A DNA stretch of 64,000 nt from JAGWAJ01 sp026707615 (GCA_965207595.1 CBDBMW010000012.1:682001-746000), one strand, 5' to 3'; counted from the first letter of the stretch, positions 16,765 through 26,172 are shown. Notes: generated from the letters alone by a model not told the origin. Program-made: numbers and translations.

Positions 16765-17961
16765 TCAGGGCTCGGATCCCACGCGGAACTTCTGCCGGCT
16801 GGCGATGTCCGCCAGCGCCGCCCGCGCGTGCTGCGCGGTCTCCGGATGCGGATCGCAGTCGAAGACGGCCACCAGGTGCTGGTAGGCGGCCGCCGGTTGC
16901 TGCTGGGCGTGGAGCTGCACGAGACCGGCGCCGAGGTGGGCCTCGGCCGCGTAGGGGCCCATCGGATAGTCCCGCAGGTGTCGCTGGTAGACGACGAGCG
17001 CCGCCCCGGGATGCCCGTGGTTGGCGAGCCAGTTGCTCAGCGTGATCGAGTCGTCGGCCGCCAGCGCCCGCCGGCTCAGCTCGGACGGCACCCGGAAGTA
17101 CGCGTCGGCGGCCTCGTCGTAGCGCCCGCCGCCCATCAGGCGCGCGATCTCCTCCCGGGCGGCGGCAACGGATTCGGCCGGGGTCGCGTCCGCCGCGCGC
17201 CGATACTCCCGCGGACCGACCTGCACCCCGCGCCGCTCGGCCCACCACGCCGAGCCGAGTCCGGCCAGGAAGCCGCCGATGTGCGCGCCGTAGGCGACGC
17301 CTCCCCCCTCCTCGATGCCGCGGCTGGCGAGGAACGGGAACAGGTTCTGGACGATGAGGTAGATCCCGAGCACCAGCCGCGCCGGCGCGTAGAAGATGTG
17401 CATGAGCGGGAACATCACCAGCAGCCGCACGCGATTCCGCGGGAACCAGATGAAGTAGTAGCCGAGCACACCGGAGATGGCTCCCGAGGCGCCCACGACG
17501 GGCACGACGGAGCGCGCGTCGAGGACGGAGTGCACCAGCGTGGCGGCCAGCCCCGTCGCCAGGTACGCGAGGAGGAAGCGCACGGGGCCGAGCCGGTGCT
17601 CGACGTTGTCGCCGTAGATCCAGAGGAAGAGCATGTTCCCCGCCAGGTGCATCAGGCCCCCGTGCAGGAACATCGACGTGAAGAGTGCGGTGAGCTCCGG
17701 CTCCGCGGGACGGTAGCCGAAGCGGAAGACGACCAGGTCGTAGGCCGAGATCTGCCGCAGGAAGTCGTCCAGGGACATGCGCGACAGGTGCCGGGCGAAG
17801 AGCTGGACGTACTCCAGCACGCGCGGGTCGTCGAAGTCGGGCCGGACCGCGCTCAGGGGCAGCGTCACGAAACAGTAGACGGCCACGTTGACGCCGATCA
17901 GGCCGTAGGTGACGACGGGGGCGCCGCGGGGGTTCGGCTCGTCGCCCAGTGGCAGGAACAT
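16765..17961 (-). CDS. Rhomboid intramembrane serine protease with soluble C-terminal repeats
   Basis: 398 residues. The N-terminal two thirds are a rhomboid protease. HGGLMHLAGNMLFLWIYGDN at about 100-119 holds the conserved histidine and asparagine. GASGAISGVLGYYF near 157-170 holds the catalytic serine (GxSG, S159), and YGAHIGGFLAG holds the histidine near 227. The catalytic dyad is complete. After the last membrane segment, residues 250-398 form a soluble alpha-helical region resembling TPR units (YDEAADAYFRVPSEL, GAALVVYQRHLRDYP, PAAAYQHLVAVFDCDPHP). Substrates are unknown. Confidence 0.88.
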   Translation of the reverse strand: MFLPLGDEPNPRGAPVVTYGLIGVNVAVYCFVTLPLSAVRPDFDDPRVLEYVQLFARHLSRMSLDDFLRQISAYDLVVFRFGYRPAEPELTALFTSMFLHGGLMHLAGNMLFLWIYGDNVEHRLGPVRFLLAYLATGLAATLVHSVLDARSVVPVVGASGAISGVLGYYFIWFPRNRVRLLVMFPLMHIFYAPARLVLGIYLIVQNLFPFLASRGIEEGGGVAYGAHIGGFLAGLGSAWWAERRGVQVGPREYRRAADATPAESVAAAREEIARLMGGGRYDEAADAYFRVPSELSRRALAADDSITLSNWLANHGHPGAALVVYQRHLRDYPMGPYAAEAHLGAGLVQLHAQQQPAAAYQHLVAVFDCDPHPETAQHARAALADIASRQKFRVGSEP

Positions 17962-18029
17962 GGGTTGCAGAACGGCGCCCGCCCGCGCCCGACGGCAGGC
18001 GGAATCGACGCCGCCACGGCTCCTCGATC

Positions 18030-18461
18030 TTACACGGCGCCCGGGCCGGGGCTGTCGTCGCTTGCGGCCGCCAGCGTCTCCAGGCGGCGCGCAATCTCGT
18101 CGCGGACCTCCCGGAAGCGCTGCCGGCGCTCCTCCTCACCTCCCGCGGACCGCGCGGGGTCCGGAAGGGGCCAGTGCAGACGGCGCGCAGCGCCCAGGAA
18201 CGCGGGACAGACCTCGTCCGCGCAGAGCGTGACGACCGTGCCGACGCGGGCCGGATCGACGGCGTCGACGGCGGTCGACCCGTGGCCCGAGATGTCGATG
18301 CCGATCTCCGCCATCACCGCGACCGCGAGGGGATTCACGCGCGACGGCTGCGATCCCGCGCTTTCGACGGGGACGGCCGAACCGAAGCGGGCCCGCGCCA
18401 GACCTTCCGCCATCTGGCTGCGCGCCGAGTTGGCGACGCACAGGAACAGGATGCTCTTCAT
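18030..18461 (-). CDS. arsC: Arsenate reductase / low-molecular-weight phosphatase (ArsC type)
   Basis: 143 residues. The N-terminal P-loop CVANSARSQMAEG (residues 8-20) is the CX5R signature. TLCADEVCPAFLG near 78-90 supplies the two further cysteines of thioredoxin-coupled arsenate reductases, and RRLHWPLPDPA near 93 is conserved in the family. The product should reduce arsenate to arsenite in the cytoplasm using thioredoxin. No arsenite exporter or ArsR is in the window. ATG 18461 was chosen because MKSILFLC is the invariant family start; the longer open frame upstream is not family-like. Confidence 0.88.
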   Translation of the reverse strand: MKSILFLCVANSARSQMAEGLARARFGSAVPVESAGSQPSRVNPLAVAVMAEIGIDISGHGSTAVDAVDPARVGTVVTLCADEVCPAFLGAARRLHWPLPDPARSAGGEEERRQRFREVRDEIARRLETLAAASDDSPGPGAV

Positions 18462-18596
18462 CCGCTCGGGGCTCCCGGCGGCCCGCGCGCCGGCCCGCCT
18501 GCCTGCCTGCGGCATCGTATCTCGCCTCGGCGCCGCGCCCGGGGTCTTGCGCGCCGGCGCGGCCCGGTCCATCATGGGCGCTGGAGACACGAACCC

Positions 18597-19587
18597 ATGC
18601 GCTTGCCAGCTTTCGCCGGACCGCTCGCCGTCGCCGCGGCGCTCGCGCTCGCTCCGGCCGCCTCGCCGGCGCGGGCCCAATCGGGAGATTCCTGGACGCC
18701 GCCCCGGACGGCGGACGGGCAGCCCGACATCCAGGGCGTCTGGACGAACTTCGATCCGACGCCGTTCGAGGCGCCCGACGAGGCGGACCTCGAACGGCTG
18801 GCCCCGCTCGCGCGGTGGTTTCCCGGCACGAACCAGCCGCCGCGGATGCCGCCCCCCGAGCCGCAGCCCCGGCGAGAGGTGAGCGGCTTCGCCGACGGGC
18901 CCGGCAGCGCGCCCCGCAACACGCGGCGCCGGTCGATGGTCGTCGACCCGCCCAGCGGGCGCATCCCGGTCCGCGACGAGGCGCGCGCGGCGCGACTACA
19001 ACCTGATCCACCTGACCGATTCCTACATGAACCACACGCCGTGGGAGCGCTGCATCACGCGCGGCGTGCCCGGCGGCATCTTCCCGCCCGGGTACGGCGC
19101 CGGCTACCGCATCCTGCAGACGCCGGGCCACGTGGTCATCCAGTACGAGATGATCCACGAGGCGCGCATCATCCCCCTCGACGGCAGCCCGCACGTGCCG
19201 TCCGGCGTCCGTCTGTGGAACGGCGACTCGCGCGGCCGCTGGGAGGGCAACACCCTGGTGGTCGAGGTGACCAACTACAACGACAAGGGCGCCATCGCCA
19301 CCAACATCGCGACGCGCGGCGCCCGCGGCCTGCCGCGGACGGAGTCGCTCCAGGTCGTCGAGCGGTTCACGTTCCGGGACGCCAGCACCATCGACTACGA
19401 GGTCACGATCACCGATCCGGACATCTACACGAGCCCGTGGCGGGTCGCCATGCCCCTCAACAGGGACACGACGTACGACCTCTTCGAGTACGCGTGCCAC
19501 GAGGGCAACTACGGCCTCGCCAACAGCCTGAGCGCCGGGCGCGCCGAGGACCGTGAGGCGGCCGAGGCCGCGGCCGGCGCAAGGTAG
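18597..19587 (+). pseudogene. Secreted PDLQGxW-family protein, frameshifted
   Basis: First of three tandem paralogues. From ATG 18597 the frame encodes a signal peptide (VAAALALAPAASPARAQ) and the family start QPDIQGVWTNFDPTPFE, up to VDPPSGRIPVRDEARAA near 18990. The homologous continuation DYNLIHLTDSYMNHTPWERC lies in the next frame from about 18994 and runs to 19587, ending with LFEYACHEGNYGLANSLSAG. The shift falls in a GCGCGCGCGG run at 18981-18990, so it may be a sequencing indel or a real disruption. Apart from the shift both halves are intact. Function of the family is unknown. Confidence 0.75.
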
Positions 19588-19761
19588 CGCGCCCTGAAGG
19601 GCGCTGGGAGCCTGCGCTTCCAGGAGTGCTCCGTGGGAGCCTCTGCGGCGCGGACTCCCGGCCCCGTTCGGGCGGCGAGCAGGTTCCCGGAGTTGGCACG
19701 GATGTGGTCGCCGGGAGCGGCAGGTTCCCGGAGGAGCGAACGGGAGGGCAGGAGAGTGACG

Positions 19762-20859
19762 ATGCGGAATCGACCACGCGCCGTCGTTGACGTTGCCGTC
19801 GTGACCGTCGCCGCGGTCGCGGTCGGCCTGCTGCTGGCGCCGGGCGCCGCGGCGGGACAGGCCCCGGCCGGGCAGTCCCCCGCCGACGACTGGACGCCGC
19901 CGCGAACCTCGTGGGGGCATCCCGACCTCCAGGGCGCCTACACGAACAAGACCATCACTCCCATCGAACGGCCGGCGGACCGGGCCGCGCAGGAGTTCCT
20001 GACCGCCGAGGAGGCAGCCACGCTGGAGCGGGAGGTCGTCGAGCGGAACCAGGAGCTCCTCGACCGGCCGGCGCAGCGGACCGCGGCGACCGCAAGCGTC
20101 GACGTCGGCGTCGACGGGGCGCCCGGCTTCTACAACAACTTCTGGCTGGACCGGGGCACGACGTCGACGGGGCGGACGTCCATCATCGTCGATCCGCCCG
20201 ACGGCCGGGTGCCGCCCCTGACGCCGGAAGCGCAGCGCCGCGAGGATGCCCGCGCCGCCGCGCGCGGGATGCGCGGTCCCGCCGACACCTGGACCGACAT
20301 GGACCTCAACGACCGCTGCATGCTCTGGTCGGTGGGGCCGCCCATGCTCCCGACCGGCTACAACAACAACTACCTCTTCCTGCAGACGCCCGACCACGTC
20401 GTGATCCACGTCGAGATGATCCACGACACGCGGATCATTCCGCTCGACGGCCGGCCGGGGCTCGGGCCGCAGGTCCCGCAGTGGCTGGGCCAGATGCGCG
20501 GGCACTGGGAGGGCGACACCCTCGTCGTCGAGACCGCCAACCTCGCCACGACCGAGGAAGGCTCCGCGTTCGGCAACGACCCGGTGCGCATCCGGGCCGC
20601 GAACGGCGGTGCCGGCGGTGGCATCCGCATCGTGGAGCGCTTCACGCGCGTCGCCGAGGACACGATCCGCTACGAGTTCACGGTCGAGGATCCGTCGCGC
20701 TGGACGCGGCCCTGGTCGGGCGAGCTGCCCATGCGGACGGCCGACGGGCCGCTCTTCGAGTACGCCTGCCACGAGGGGAACTACAGCATCGCCAACGTCC
20801 TGAGCGGCGAGCGCGCGAGGGAACGCGAGGCGGCAGCCGAGACGGGAGGCTCCAGATGA
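19762..20859 (+). CDS. Secreted PDLQGxW-family protein
   Basis: 365 residues with a signal peptide (VVTVAAVAVGLLLAPGAAAG). The family landmarks are in order: HPDLQGAYTNKTITPIERPA, IIVDPPDGRVPPLT, DLNDRCMLWSVGPPM, YLFLQTPDHVVIHVEMIHD, RGHWEGDTLVVET, IVERFTRVAEDTIRYEFTVE and LFEYACHEGNYSIANVLSG. I recognise the family as widespread in Acidobacteriota but not its function. It has beta-rich repeats without obvious catalytic residues. ATG 19762 follows a purine-rich GGAGGGCAGGAGAG stretch. The next paralogue overlaps by 4 bases (ATGA), so they are translationally coupled. Confidence 0.82.
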   Translation: MRNRPRAVVDVAVVTVAAVAVGLLLAPGAAAGQAPAGQSPADDWTPPRTSWGHPDLQGAYTNKTITPIERPADRAAQEFLTAEEAATLEREVVERNQELLDRPAQRTAATASVDVGVDGAPGFYNNFWLDRGTTSTGRTSIIVDPPDGRVPPLTPEAQRREDARAAARGMRGPADTWTDMDLNDRCMLWSVGPPMLPTGYNNNYLFLQTPDHVVIHVEMIHDTRIIPLDGRPGLGPQVPQWLGQMRGHWEGDTLVVETANLATTEEGSAFGNDPVRIRAANGGAGGGIRIVERFTRVAEDTIRYEFTVEDPSRWTRPWSGELPMRTADGPLFEYACHEGNYSIANVLSGERAREREAAAETGGSR

Positions 20860-21860
20860 TCAGACTTCGCACGGGCCATCGAGGGACGGGCGTGGCGGCG
20901 GCGCGCGTGCTGCTGCCGGCGCTGGCGTTCGCGCTGGTGCTGGCGCCGGCCGCGGCCGGCGGACAGGAGACCCTGCGCACGGCGTGGGGCGATCCGGATC
21001 TGCAGGGCCTGTGGGTCGGCTCGACCCTGACTCCGCTCGAACGGCCGGCGAACCTCGCGGGACAGGAGTACCTGACGGAGGAGGAGGCGGCAGCGCTGGA
21101 GCTCAGGGCCGACGAGTCGCGCTTCGTCGAGCGGACCCCGCGCGAGGGCGACCCCGGCACCTACAACCAGATCTGGTTCGACCCGGGCCTGCGCACCGTC
21201 CCCGACCGCCGGACGGCGCTCATCGTCGATCCGCCCGACGCGCGCGTGCCCTACACGGCGGAGATGCAGGAGCGGGAGCGGCTGCAGGTCGCGTACCGCG
21301 TCAACGGGGCCCGCAACTCGTGGGTCGACGTCGACACCGGGGAGCGCTGCATCGGCGACGGGCTGCCCATGTTCTGGCTCGGCTACAACCCGAACCACCA
21401 GTTCCTGCAGACGCCGGACCACGTCGTGATCGTGCACGAGATGTTCCGCGAGCGGCGCATCATCCCGCTCGACGCGGACGGCCCGCGGCGCGGCATCCGC
21501 CAGTGGAACGGCGAGACGCGGGGGCACTGGGAAGGCGACACCCTGGTCGTCGAGTCGACGCACTTCGTCGACGGCACCGACGAGCGGTGGGCGGCGACGT
21601 GGCGCATGCCGACCGAGACCATGCACCTCGTCGAGCGCTTCCGGCGCATCGACGCGGACACCCTCGAGTACGAATTCACGCTGACCGACCCCGCGAAGTT
21701 CACGCGGCCGTGGACGGTCCGGCTGCCGCTCACGACCAACCAGGCGTCGCGCGGGGTGACCGAGGGGCCGCTCTACGAGTACGCCTGCCACGAGGGCAAC
21801 TACAGCATCGTCAACGTGCTGAGCGGGGCGCGCGCCGAGGAACGGACCGCCGGTCCTTGA
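20856..21860 (+). CDS. Secreted PDLQGxW-family protein
   Basis: 334 residues, the third tandem paralogue. It has a signal peptide (ALAFALVLAPAAAGGQ), WGDPDLQGLWVGSTLTPLER, ALIVDPPDARVPYT, TGERCIGDGLPMFWLGYNPN, FLQTPDHVVIVHEMFRERR, RGHWEGDTLVVES and LYEYACHEGNYSIVNVLSG. Its ATG overlaps the stop of the preceding gene by 4 bases, showing an operon. It ends one base before the convergent stop of the epoxide hydrolase gene. Function unknown; the repeated duplication suggests dosage or binding diversity. Confidence 0.82.
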   Translation: MIRLRTGHRGTGVAAARVLLPALAFALVLAPAAAGGQETLRTAWGDPDLQGLWVGSTLTPLERPANLAGQEYLTEEEAAALELRADESRFVERTPREGDPGTYNQIWFDPGLRTVPDRRTALIVDPPDARVPYTAEMQERERLQVAYRVNGARNSWVDVDTGERCIGDGLPMFWLGYNPNHQFLQTPDHVVIVHEMFRERRIIPLDADGPRRGIRQWNGETRGHWEGDTLVVESTHFVDGTDERWAATWRMPTETMHLVERFRRIDADTLEYEFTLTDPAKFTRPWTVRLPLTTNQASRGVTEGPLYEYACHEGNYSIVNVLSGARAEERTAGP

Positions 21861-21861
21861 G

Positions 21862-23136
21862 TCAGCGCAGGTCGCGGTAGAACGTCCGCAGGTCCTCGAC
21901 GAAGAGCTCCGGCTGCTCGAACGCCGCGAAGTGTCCGCCGCGCGGCATCTCGGTCCAGTGCGTCAGGTTGAACTGCCGTTCGACCCACGCGCGCGGCGGC
22001 AGGATGAGCTCCTCGGGGAAGAGCGCCACGCCGGTCGGCACCTCGATGCGCCCCTCCGGCATGAAGATCAGCCCCGCTGCCGCCTGGCGCGACGATTCGT
22101 AGTAGAGTCGCGCGGCCGACGTCGCGGTGCCGGTCACCCAGTAGAGCATGATGTTGGTGAGCAGCTGGTCCTTCGTGAAGATTGTCTCCGGGTTGCCGCT
22201 GCAGTCGCACCAGCTCTGGAACTTCTCGACGATCCACCCCGCCAGTCCGGCCGGCGAGTCGTTGAGCCCGTAGCCGAGCGTCTGGGGCTTCGTGCCCTGG
22301 ATGGCGGTGTAGGCGAACCCGTCGGCCAGCTCCGCCTGCCGGGCCTGCATCCGGGCCAGCTCTTCGGGAGTCGCTCCGCCCGTCGGGTCGTCGGAATCGG
22401 CGGGAGGCCCGGCGAAGGCCATGTTCAGGTGCAGGCCCGCTACCTGCTCCGAGTACTTGGCGGCGAGCCAGGTGCTGACAGCGGCTCCCCAGTCGCCCCC
22501 CTGCGCGCCGTAGCGCTCGTAGCCGAGGCGGGCCATCAACTGCGCGTTGATGTCCGCGATCTGCTCCGGCCCCGTGCCCGGCACGCGCGGCTTGTCCGAG
22601 AAGCCGTAGCCGGGCATCGAGGGGGCGACGACGTGGAACGCGTCCGCGGCGTCCCCGCCGTGCGCGACCGGGTCGGTCAGCGGCCCGATGACCTCCAGGA
22701 ACTCGACGACGGAGCCCGGCCAGCCGTGCGTGATGACGATCGGCAGCGCGTCCGGCTCCGGCGAGCGCTGGTGGATGAAGTGGATGTCGAGGCCGTCGAT
22801 GCGCGTCTTGTAGTGGTCGAGGGCGTTCAGCCGCCGTTCCTGCGCGCGCCAGTCGTAGTCGTCCCGCCAGTAGTCGACGAGCTGCCGCAGGTAGGCGATG
22901 TCCGTCCCGTAGACCCAGGGGTCGCCCACCTGGTCCGGGAACCGCGTCGCGGCCAGGCGGACGCGGAGGTCGGCGAGCACTGCATCCGGCACGGAGATCT
23001 CGAACGGGCGGATCTCGGTCGTTCCCTCTTCTTGTCCGGCGGCCGGCGCCGCCGCCGGCTCCGCTGCGAACGCCACCACCAACCCCACGGCCGCCAGCGC
23101 GCACGCCGACGCCCCACCAAAGTACCGATTCCTCAT
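21862..23136 (-). CDS. Exported epoxide hydrolase (alpha/beta-hydrolase, microsomal type)
   Basis: 424 residues. An N-terminal signal peptide (ALAAVGLVVAFAAEPAAAPAAG) precedes the epoxide-hydrolase N-terminal domain (RPFEISVPDAVLADLRVRLA, TRFPDQ, WRAQERRLNALDHYKTRIDG). The alpha/beta-hydrolase core shows the oxyanion HGWPGS, the nucleophile elbow GAQGGDWGAA with Asp, and a C-terminal catalytic His in MPRGGHFAAFEQPE. ATG 23136 was chosen because of GGGGAG a few bases upstream and because the signal peptide starts there. It would open epoxides to diols outside the cytoplasm; substrate unknown. Confidence 0.88.
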   Translation of the reverse strand: MRNRYFGGASACALAAVGLVVAFAAEPAAAPAAGQEEGTTEIRPFEISVPDAVLADLRVRLAATRFPDQVGDPWVYGTDIAYLRQLVDYWRDDYDWRAQERRLNALDHYKTRIDGLDIHFIHQRSPEPDALPIVITHGWPGSVVEFLEVIGPLTDPVAHGGDAADAFHVVAPSMPGYGFSDKPRVPGTGPEQIADINAQLMARLGYERYGAQGGDWGAAVSTWLAAKYSEQVAGLHLNMAFAGPPADSDDPTGGATPEELARMQARQAELADGFAYTAIQGTKPQTLGYGLNDSPAGLAGWIVEKFQSWCDCSGNPETIFTKDQLLTNIMLYWVTGTATSAARLYYESSRQAAAGLIFMPEGRIEVPTGVALFPEELILPPRAWVERQFNLTHWTEMPRGGHFAAFEQPELFVEDLRTFYRDLR

Positions 23137-23257
23137 CTTCTCCCCTTCGCTGAACGCCCGCTCCGGAATGGCCCGGTCCTCTCCTCTGCCCCGACCCACG
23201 GGTCGAGCCGCCGGGCGACGCGCCGGATTATCCCACGTCGCCGGCGGCCTTGAGCCG

Positions 23258-23295
23258 ATGCCCGGATGCCCGGATGCCCGGATGCCCGGATGCAC
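23258..23295. repeat. 8-bp tandem repeat GATGCCCG
   Basis: Nearly five consecutive copies of GATGCCCG lie in the 220-base gap between the epoxide hydrolase and cupin genes. It is a simple sequence repeat in non-coding DNA, upstream of the epoxide hydrolase start at 23136, and probably varies in copy number between strains. Confidence 0.8.
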
Positions 23296-23356
23296 CGAAC
23301 CACCGGCCGATGGCGAGTCGTATACGGCAGCGAGCTGGCATCCGGGCAGCGGCCGG

Positions 23357-24094
23357 TCACGCCCGCTGTCGGATCGGGACGAGCACGGCCACCCAGTAGA
23401 CCGGCTCGCTCGTCGGGTTCCGCCACGCGTGCATCGTGTTGCGCTGGATCACGACATCGCCGGGATGCACCGTTACCTCTTCCTTGTCGAGTACCAGCAC
23501 GAGCTCGCCGCCGAGCATCACGTTCATGTCGACGGTCTCCGTCCGGTGCCACCCGAGGGGCGCGTCCGGCGGCGTCGGCGGCAGCGTCACGAAGTGGAAG
23601 TTCGCGCCTCCCACGGCCGGTTCGAGCCGCGGGGAGTCGGTGGGCAGGAGCTCGCGCGGAACGGGCTCCGGTCCGGCGCCGAACGGGTCGTCGCCGGTCG
23701 TCCGGAACACGTTGGGGAAGCTCCCCGAAACCCGTTCGTCGCTGACGACGTACGACTGGCCCTCGGCGTCGTGTCCCGTGACGATGCACCGCATGCCGTC
23801 CGGGAGCTGGATCCCGGAGAACGAGGCCCCGGCGGACTGCGCGTGGGCGGCGCCGGCCAGGCCGGGCGCCGCCGCGCCGAGCAGCGCACCGGCTGCCGCC
23901 GCACCGAGCGTGCGGCCGATCATCCCGCGCCGGTCGATCCCTGGCGTCGCGGGAGAAAGCCCCGCGAGCGTTCCCTGGGCGAACGGCGCCCCCGGGCGCG
24001 ACGCCCCCCCGAACGGCGCGGGCGGGAGCGACCGCCTCGGAGACGCGAGCCGGTGCGTTCGTGGGGGGACGACGGATTCCCTGCGATTCGACAT
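23357..24094 (-). CDS. Exported cupin-domain protein (Tat-like signal)
   Basis: 245 residues. An unusually long N-region precedes DRRGMIGRTLGAAAAGALLG near residues 63-82, a twin-arginine-like signal. The C-terminal third is a single cupin: GWHRTETVDMNVMLGGELVLVLD contributes the first metal motif and VHPGDVVIQRNTMHAWRNP the second, with histidines in the expected places. Cupins of this kind bind a metal and act as dioxygenase, isomerase or sensor; I cannot say which. ATG 24094 has an AAGGAG ribosome-binding site about 6 bases upstream. Confidence 0.8.
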   Translation of the reverse strand: MSNRRESVVPPRTHRLASPRRSLPPAPFGGASRPGAPFAQGTLAGLSPATPGIDRRGMIGRTLGAAAAGALLGAAAPGLAGAAHAQSAGASFSGIQLPDGMRCIVTGHDAEGQSYVVSDERVSGSFPNVFRTTGDDPFGAGPEPVPRELLPTDSPRLEPAVGGANFHFVTLPPTPPDAPLGWHRTETVDMNVMLGGELVLVLDKEEVTVHPGDVVIQRNTMHAWRNPTSEPVYWVAVLVPIRQRA

Positions 24095-24198
24095 GATGGC
24101 TCCTTCTCGTGGGCTGCGGCCAGCTCCTGGCCGGAGGCCGCGCCGGCATCGGCAGCGCCAGCGCCTTCGTGCGCCCGGGCCGTTGCCCCCAGCCGGCG

Positions 24199-24627
24199 TC
24201 ACGCGCGGGCCGGGGCCGTGGTCAGCATCGCCTCGAGCTTCTCCCGCAGCGCATCCGGCATTGGCACCGTCTTGCCGGACGCATAGTCGAACACCGCCTG
24301 GACGGACCGGCCCCGTGCCGCCAGCACATCGTCGCGCACGCGATGGGCGTCGAACTGGCTCGTGAAGCTGCGGCGGCCGATCCCGACGACGGAAGCCCGG
24401 ATCTCGACCTCGTCACCGAAGACGAGCTGTGCCTTGTAGTCGCACGAGGTGTGCGCGAGGATGAGGCTGACGCCCGCCTCGTCGAGGACTCGGCGCCATC
24501 CGAGCGTCTCGCCCATCACGATCCGCGCCTGCTCGAAGTAGGTCAGGTAGACCGCGTTGTTGACGTGCCGAAAGGAATCGCAGTCGCGGAAGCGCACCTC
24601 TATGCGGTGCGAGAAGACGGGAGGCAC
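24199..24627 (-). CDS. 4-hydroxybenzoyl-CoA-type acyl-CoA thioesterase
   Basis: 142-residue hotdog-fold thioesterase. The hallmark VRFRDCDSFRHVNNAVYLTYFEQAR near residues 11-35 carries the family RxxDxD and HVNN motifs. GDEVEIRASVVGIGRRSF and DVLAARGRSVQAVFDYASGKTVPMP are also family-like. It is likely cytoplasmic and hydrolyses an acyl- or aryl-CoA. The start codon is GTG at 24627. The gene lies between the cupin gene and the M20 peptidase gene on the same strand, with gaps of about 100 and 150 bases. Confidence 0.87.
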   Translation of the reverse strand: MPPVFSHRIEVRFRDCDSFRHVNNAVYLTYFEQARIVMGETLGWRRVLDEAGVSLILAHTSCDYKAQLVFGDEVEIRASVVGIGRRSFTSQFDAHRVRDDVLAARGRSVQAVFDYASGKTVPMPDALREKLEAMLTTAPARA

Positions 24628-24774
24628 GCGGAATTGTAGCGCGCGCCGACGGGTCGGCGCCGCAGGCGAACGCTGGCACCGGCGGGTACGGCCGGGAGCG
24701 CCGTTAGGCCAGGGCGCCGTGGGCCGGCGGCCCGGCGAAACGCCACAAGGCCCGGGCCCGAGGAGATGGAGACG

Positions 24775-26172
24775 TCAGGCCAAGGCGCCGACCTCCCGGT
24801 AGAGGGCCGCCGAGGCGATGATGCCGTGGTGGAAGTTGCCGAGGTCCAGCTTCTCGTTCGGGGCGTGCGCGTTCTCGTCCGGCAGCCCGACCCCGAAGAG
24901 GACCGACGGCAGGCCGAGCACCTCCTCGAACGTCGCGACGACCGGGATCGACCCTCCCTCCCGGTTGAACACCGGCGTGCGCCCGAAGCCCCGCTCGATG
25001 GCGCGCCCGGCCGCCTGCACGAACCGGTTGTCGAAGGCCGTCATCCACGGCCGGCCGGCGTGCATGCGCTGCACCTCGACCTCGACCGACTTCGGCGCGA
25101 CCTTCCGGAGGTGGGCCTCGAACAGATCGGCGATCTTCACCGGGTCCTGATCGGGGACGAGGCGCATGCTCACCTTGGCCATCGCTACGGCCGGGATGAC
25201 GGTCTTGGCGCCGTCGCCCGTGAACCCGGAGAGCAGCCCGTTGACCTCGAAGGTGGGGCGCCCCCAGAGACGCTCCAGCGTGGTGTAGCCGGTCTCGCCC
25301 GCGAGCTTCGGGGCTCCGATCTCGCGCCGGTAGCGCCGCTCGTCGAACGGCAGCTTCGCGAACTCCGCCCGCTCCGCGTCCGTGAGGGGCCGCACGTCGT
25401 CGTAGAAGCCGGGGATCCGGACCCGCCCGCTGCGGTCCTTCATCTGGTTGAGGATCTGCGCGAGCACGAACGCCGGGTTGGCCACCGCGCCTCCGAACGA
25501 GCCGGAGTGCAGATCGGTCGTCGTGCCCCGGAGGTCGATCTGGCAGTAGGTGATTCCGCGGAGCCCGTAGCAGATCGACGGCACGCCGCGGTCGAACATC
25601 GGGGTGTCGGAGATGACCACGACATCGGCGGCGAGATCCGCCTCGTGGTCGCGGATGAACCCCTCGAGGTGCTTGCTCCCGACCTCTTCCTCGCCCTCGA
25701 GGATGACCTTCAGGTTGACCGGCAACCGGCCGGTCTCGGTCAGGCACGCCTCGATGGCCTTCACGTGCATGAAGACCTGCCCCTTGTCGTCCGCGGCGCC
25801 GCGCGCGTAGATCTCGCCCTGCCGGACGGTGGCCTCGAACGGCGGGCTCTCCCACAGGTCGACCGGGTCGACCGGCTGCACGTCGTAGTGGCCGTAGAAG
25901 AGAATGGTCGGCGCACCGTCCGCGTGGAGCCAGTCGCCGTAGACGACCGGATTGCCGGGGGTCTCGACCTGCCGCACGTTCTCGAGCCCCGCCCGGGAGA
26001 GCGCCGCCGCCGTCCATTCCGCGCAGCGCGCCACGTCTGCCGCGTGGTCGGGCAGCGCGCTGATGCTCGGAATGGCCAGGTACTCCTTCAGCTCCTCGAC
26101 GTAGCGATCGCGGTTGGCGTTGACGAAGTCGATGACCCGGTCGAAGGACGCGTCGCTGGTGCGGTCTGGCAT
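24775..26172 (-). CDS. M20-family metallopeptidase (dipeptidase-like)
   Basis: 465 residues, full length for M20 dipeptidases of the CNDP/ArgE group. Metal-site motifs are all visible: LFYGHYDVQPVDP (His, Asp), YARGAADDKGQVF (Asp), ILEGEEEVGSKHL (catalytic Glu and ligand), VISDTPMF (Asp) and the C-terminal HHGIIASA. The lid domain includes LRGTTTDLHSGSFGG. There is no signal peptide, so it is cytoplasmic. ATG 26172 begins the family-like sequence; the longer open frame upstream is low-complexity and overlaps the promoter region of the divergent MBL gene. Confidence 0.92.
   Translation of the reverse strand: MPDRTSDASFDRVIDFVNANRDRYVEELKEYLAIPSISALPDHAADVARCAEWTAAALSRAGLENVRQVETPGNPVVYGDWLHADGAPTILFYGHYDVQPVDPVDLWESPPFEATVRQGEIYARGAADDKGQVFMHVKAIEACLTETGRLPVNLKVILEGEEEVGSKHLEGFIRDHEADLAADVVVISDTPMFDRGVPSICYGLRGITYCQIDLRGTTTDLHSGSFGGAVANPAFVLAQILNQMKDRSGRVRIPGFYDDVRPLTDAERAEFAKLPFDERRYRREIGAPKLAGETGYTTLERLWGRPTFEVNGLLSGFTGDGAKTVIPAVAMAKVSMRLVPDQDPVKIADLFEAHLRKVAPKSVEVEVQRMHAGRPWMTAFDNRFVQAAGRAIERGFGRTPVFNREGGSIPVVATFEEVLGLPSVLFGVGLPDENAHAPNEKLDLGNFHHGIIASAALYREVGALA

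Noticed and set aside
24704..24790. Two nearly identical 15-base stretches (AGGCCAGGGCGCCG and AGGCCAAGGCGCCG) near the M20 gene stop
   Set aside because: Short, GC-rich and one copy is just the 3-prime end of the gene; likely a minor local duplication without evident meaning.
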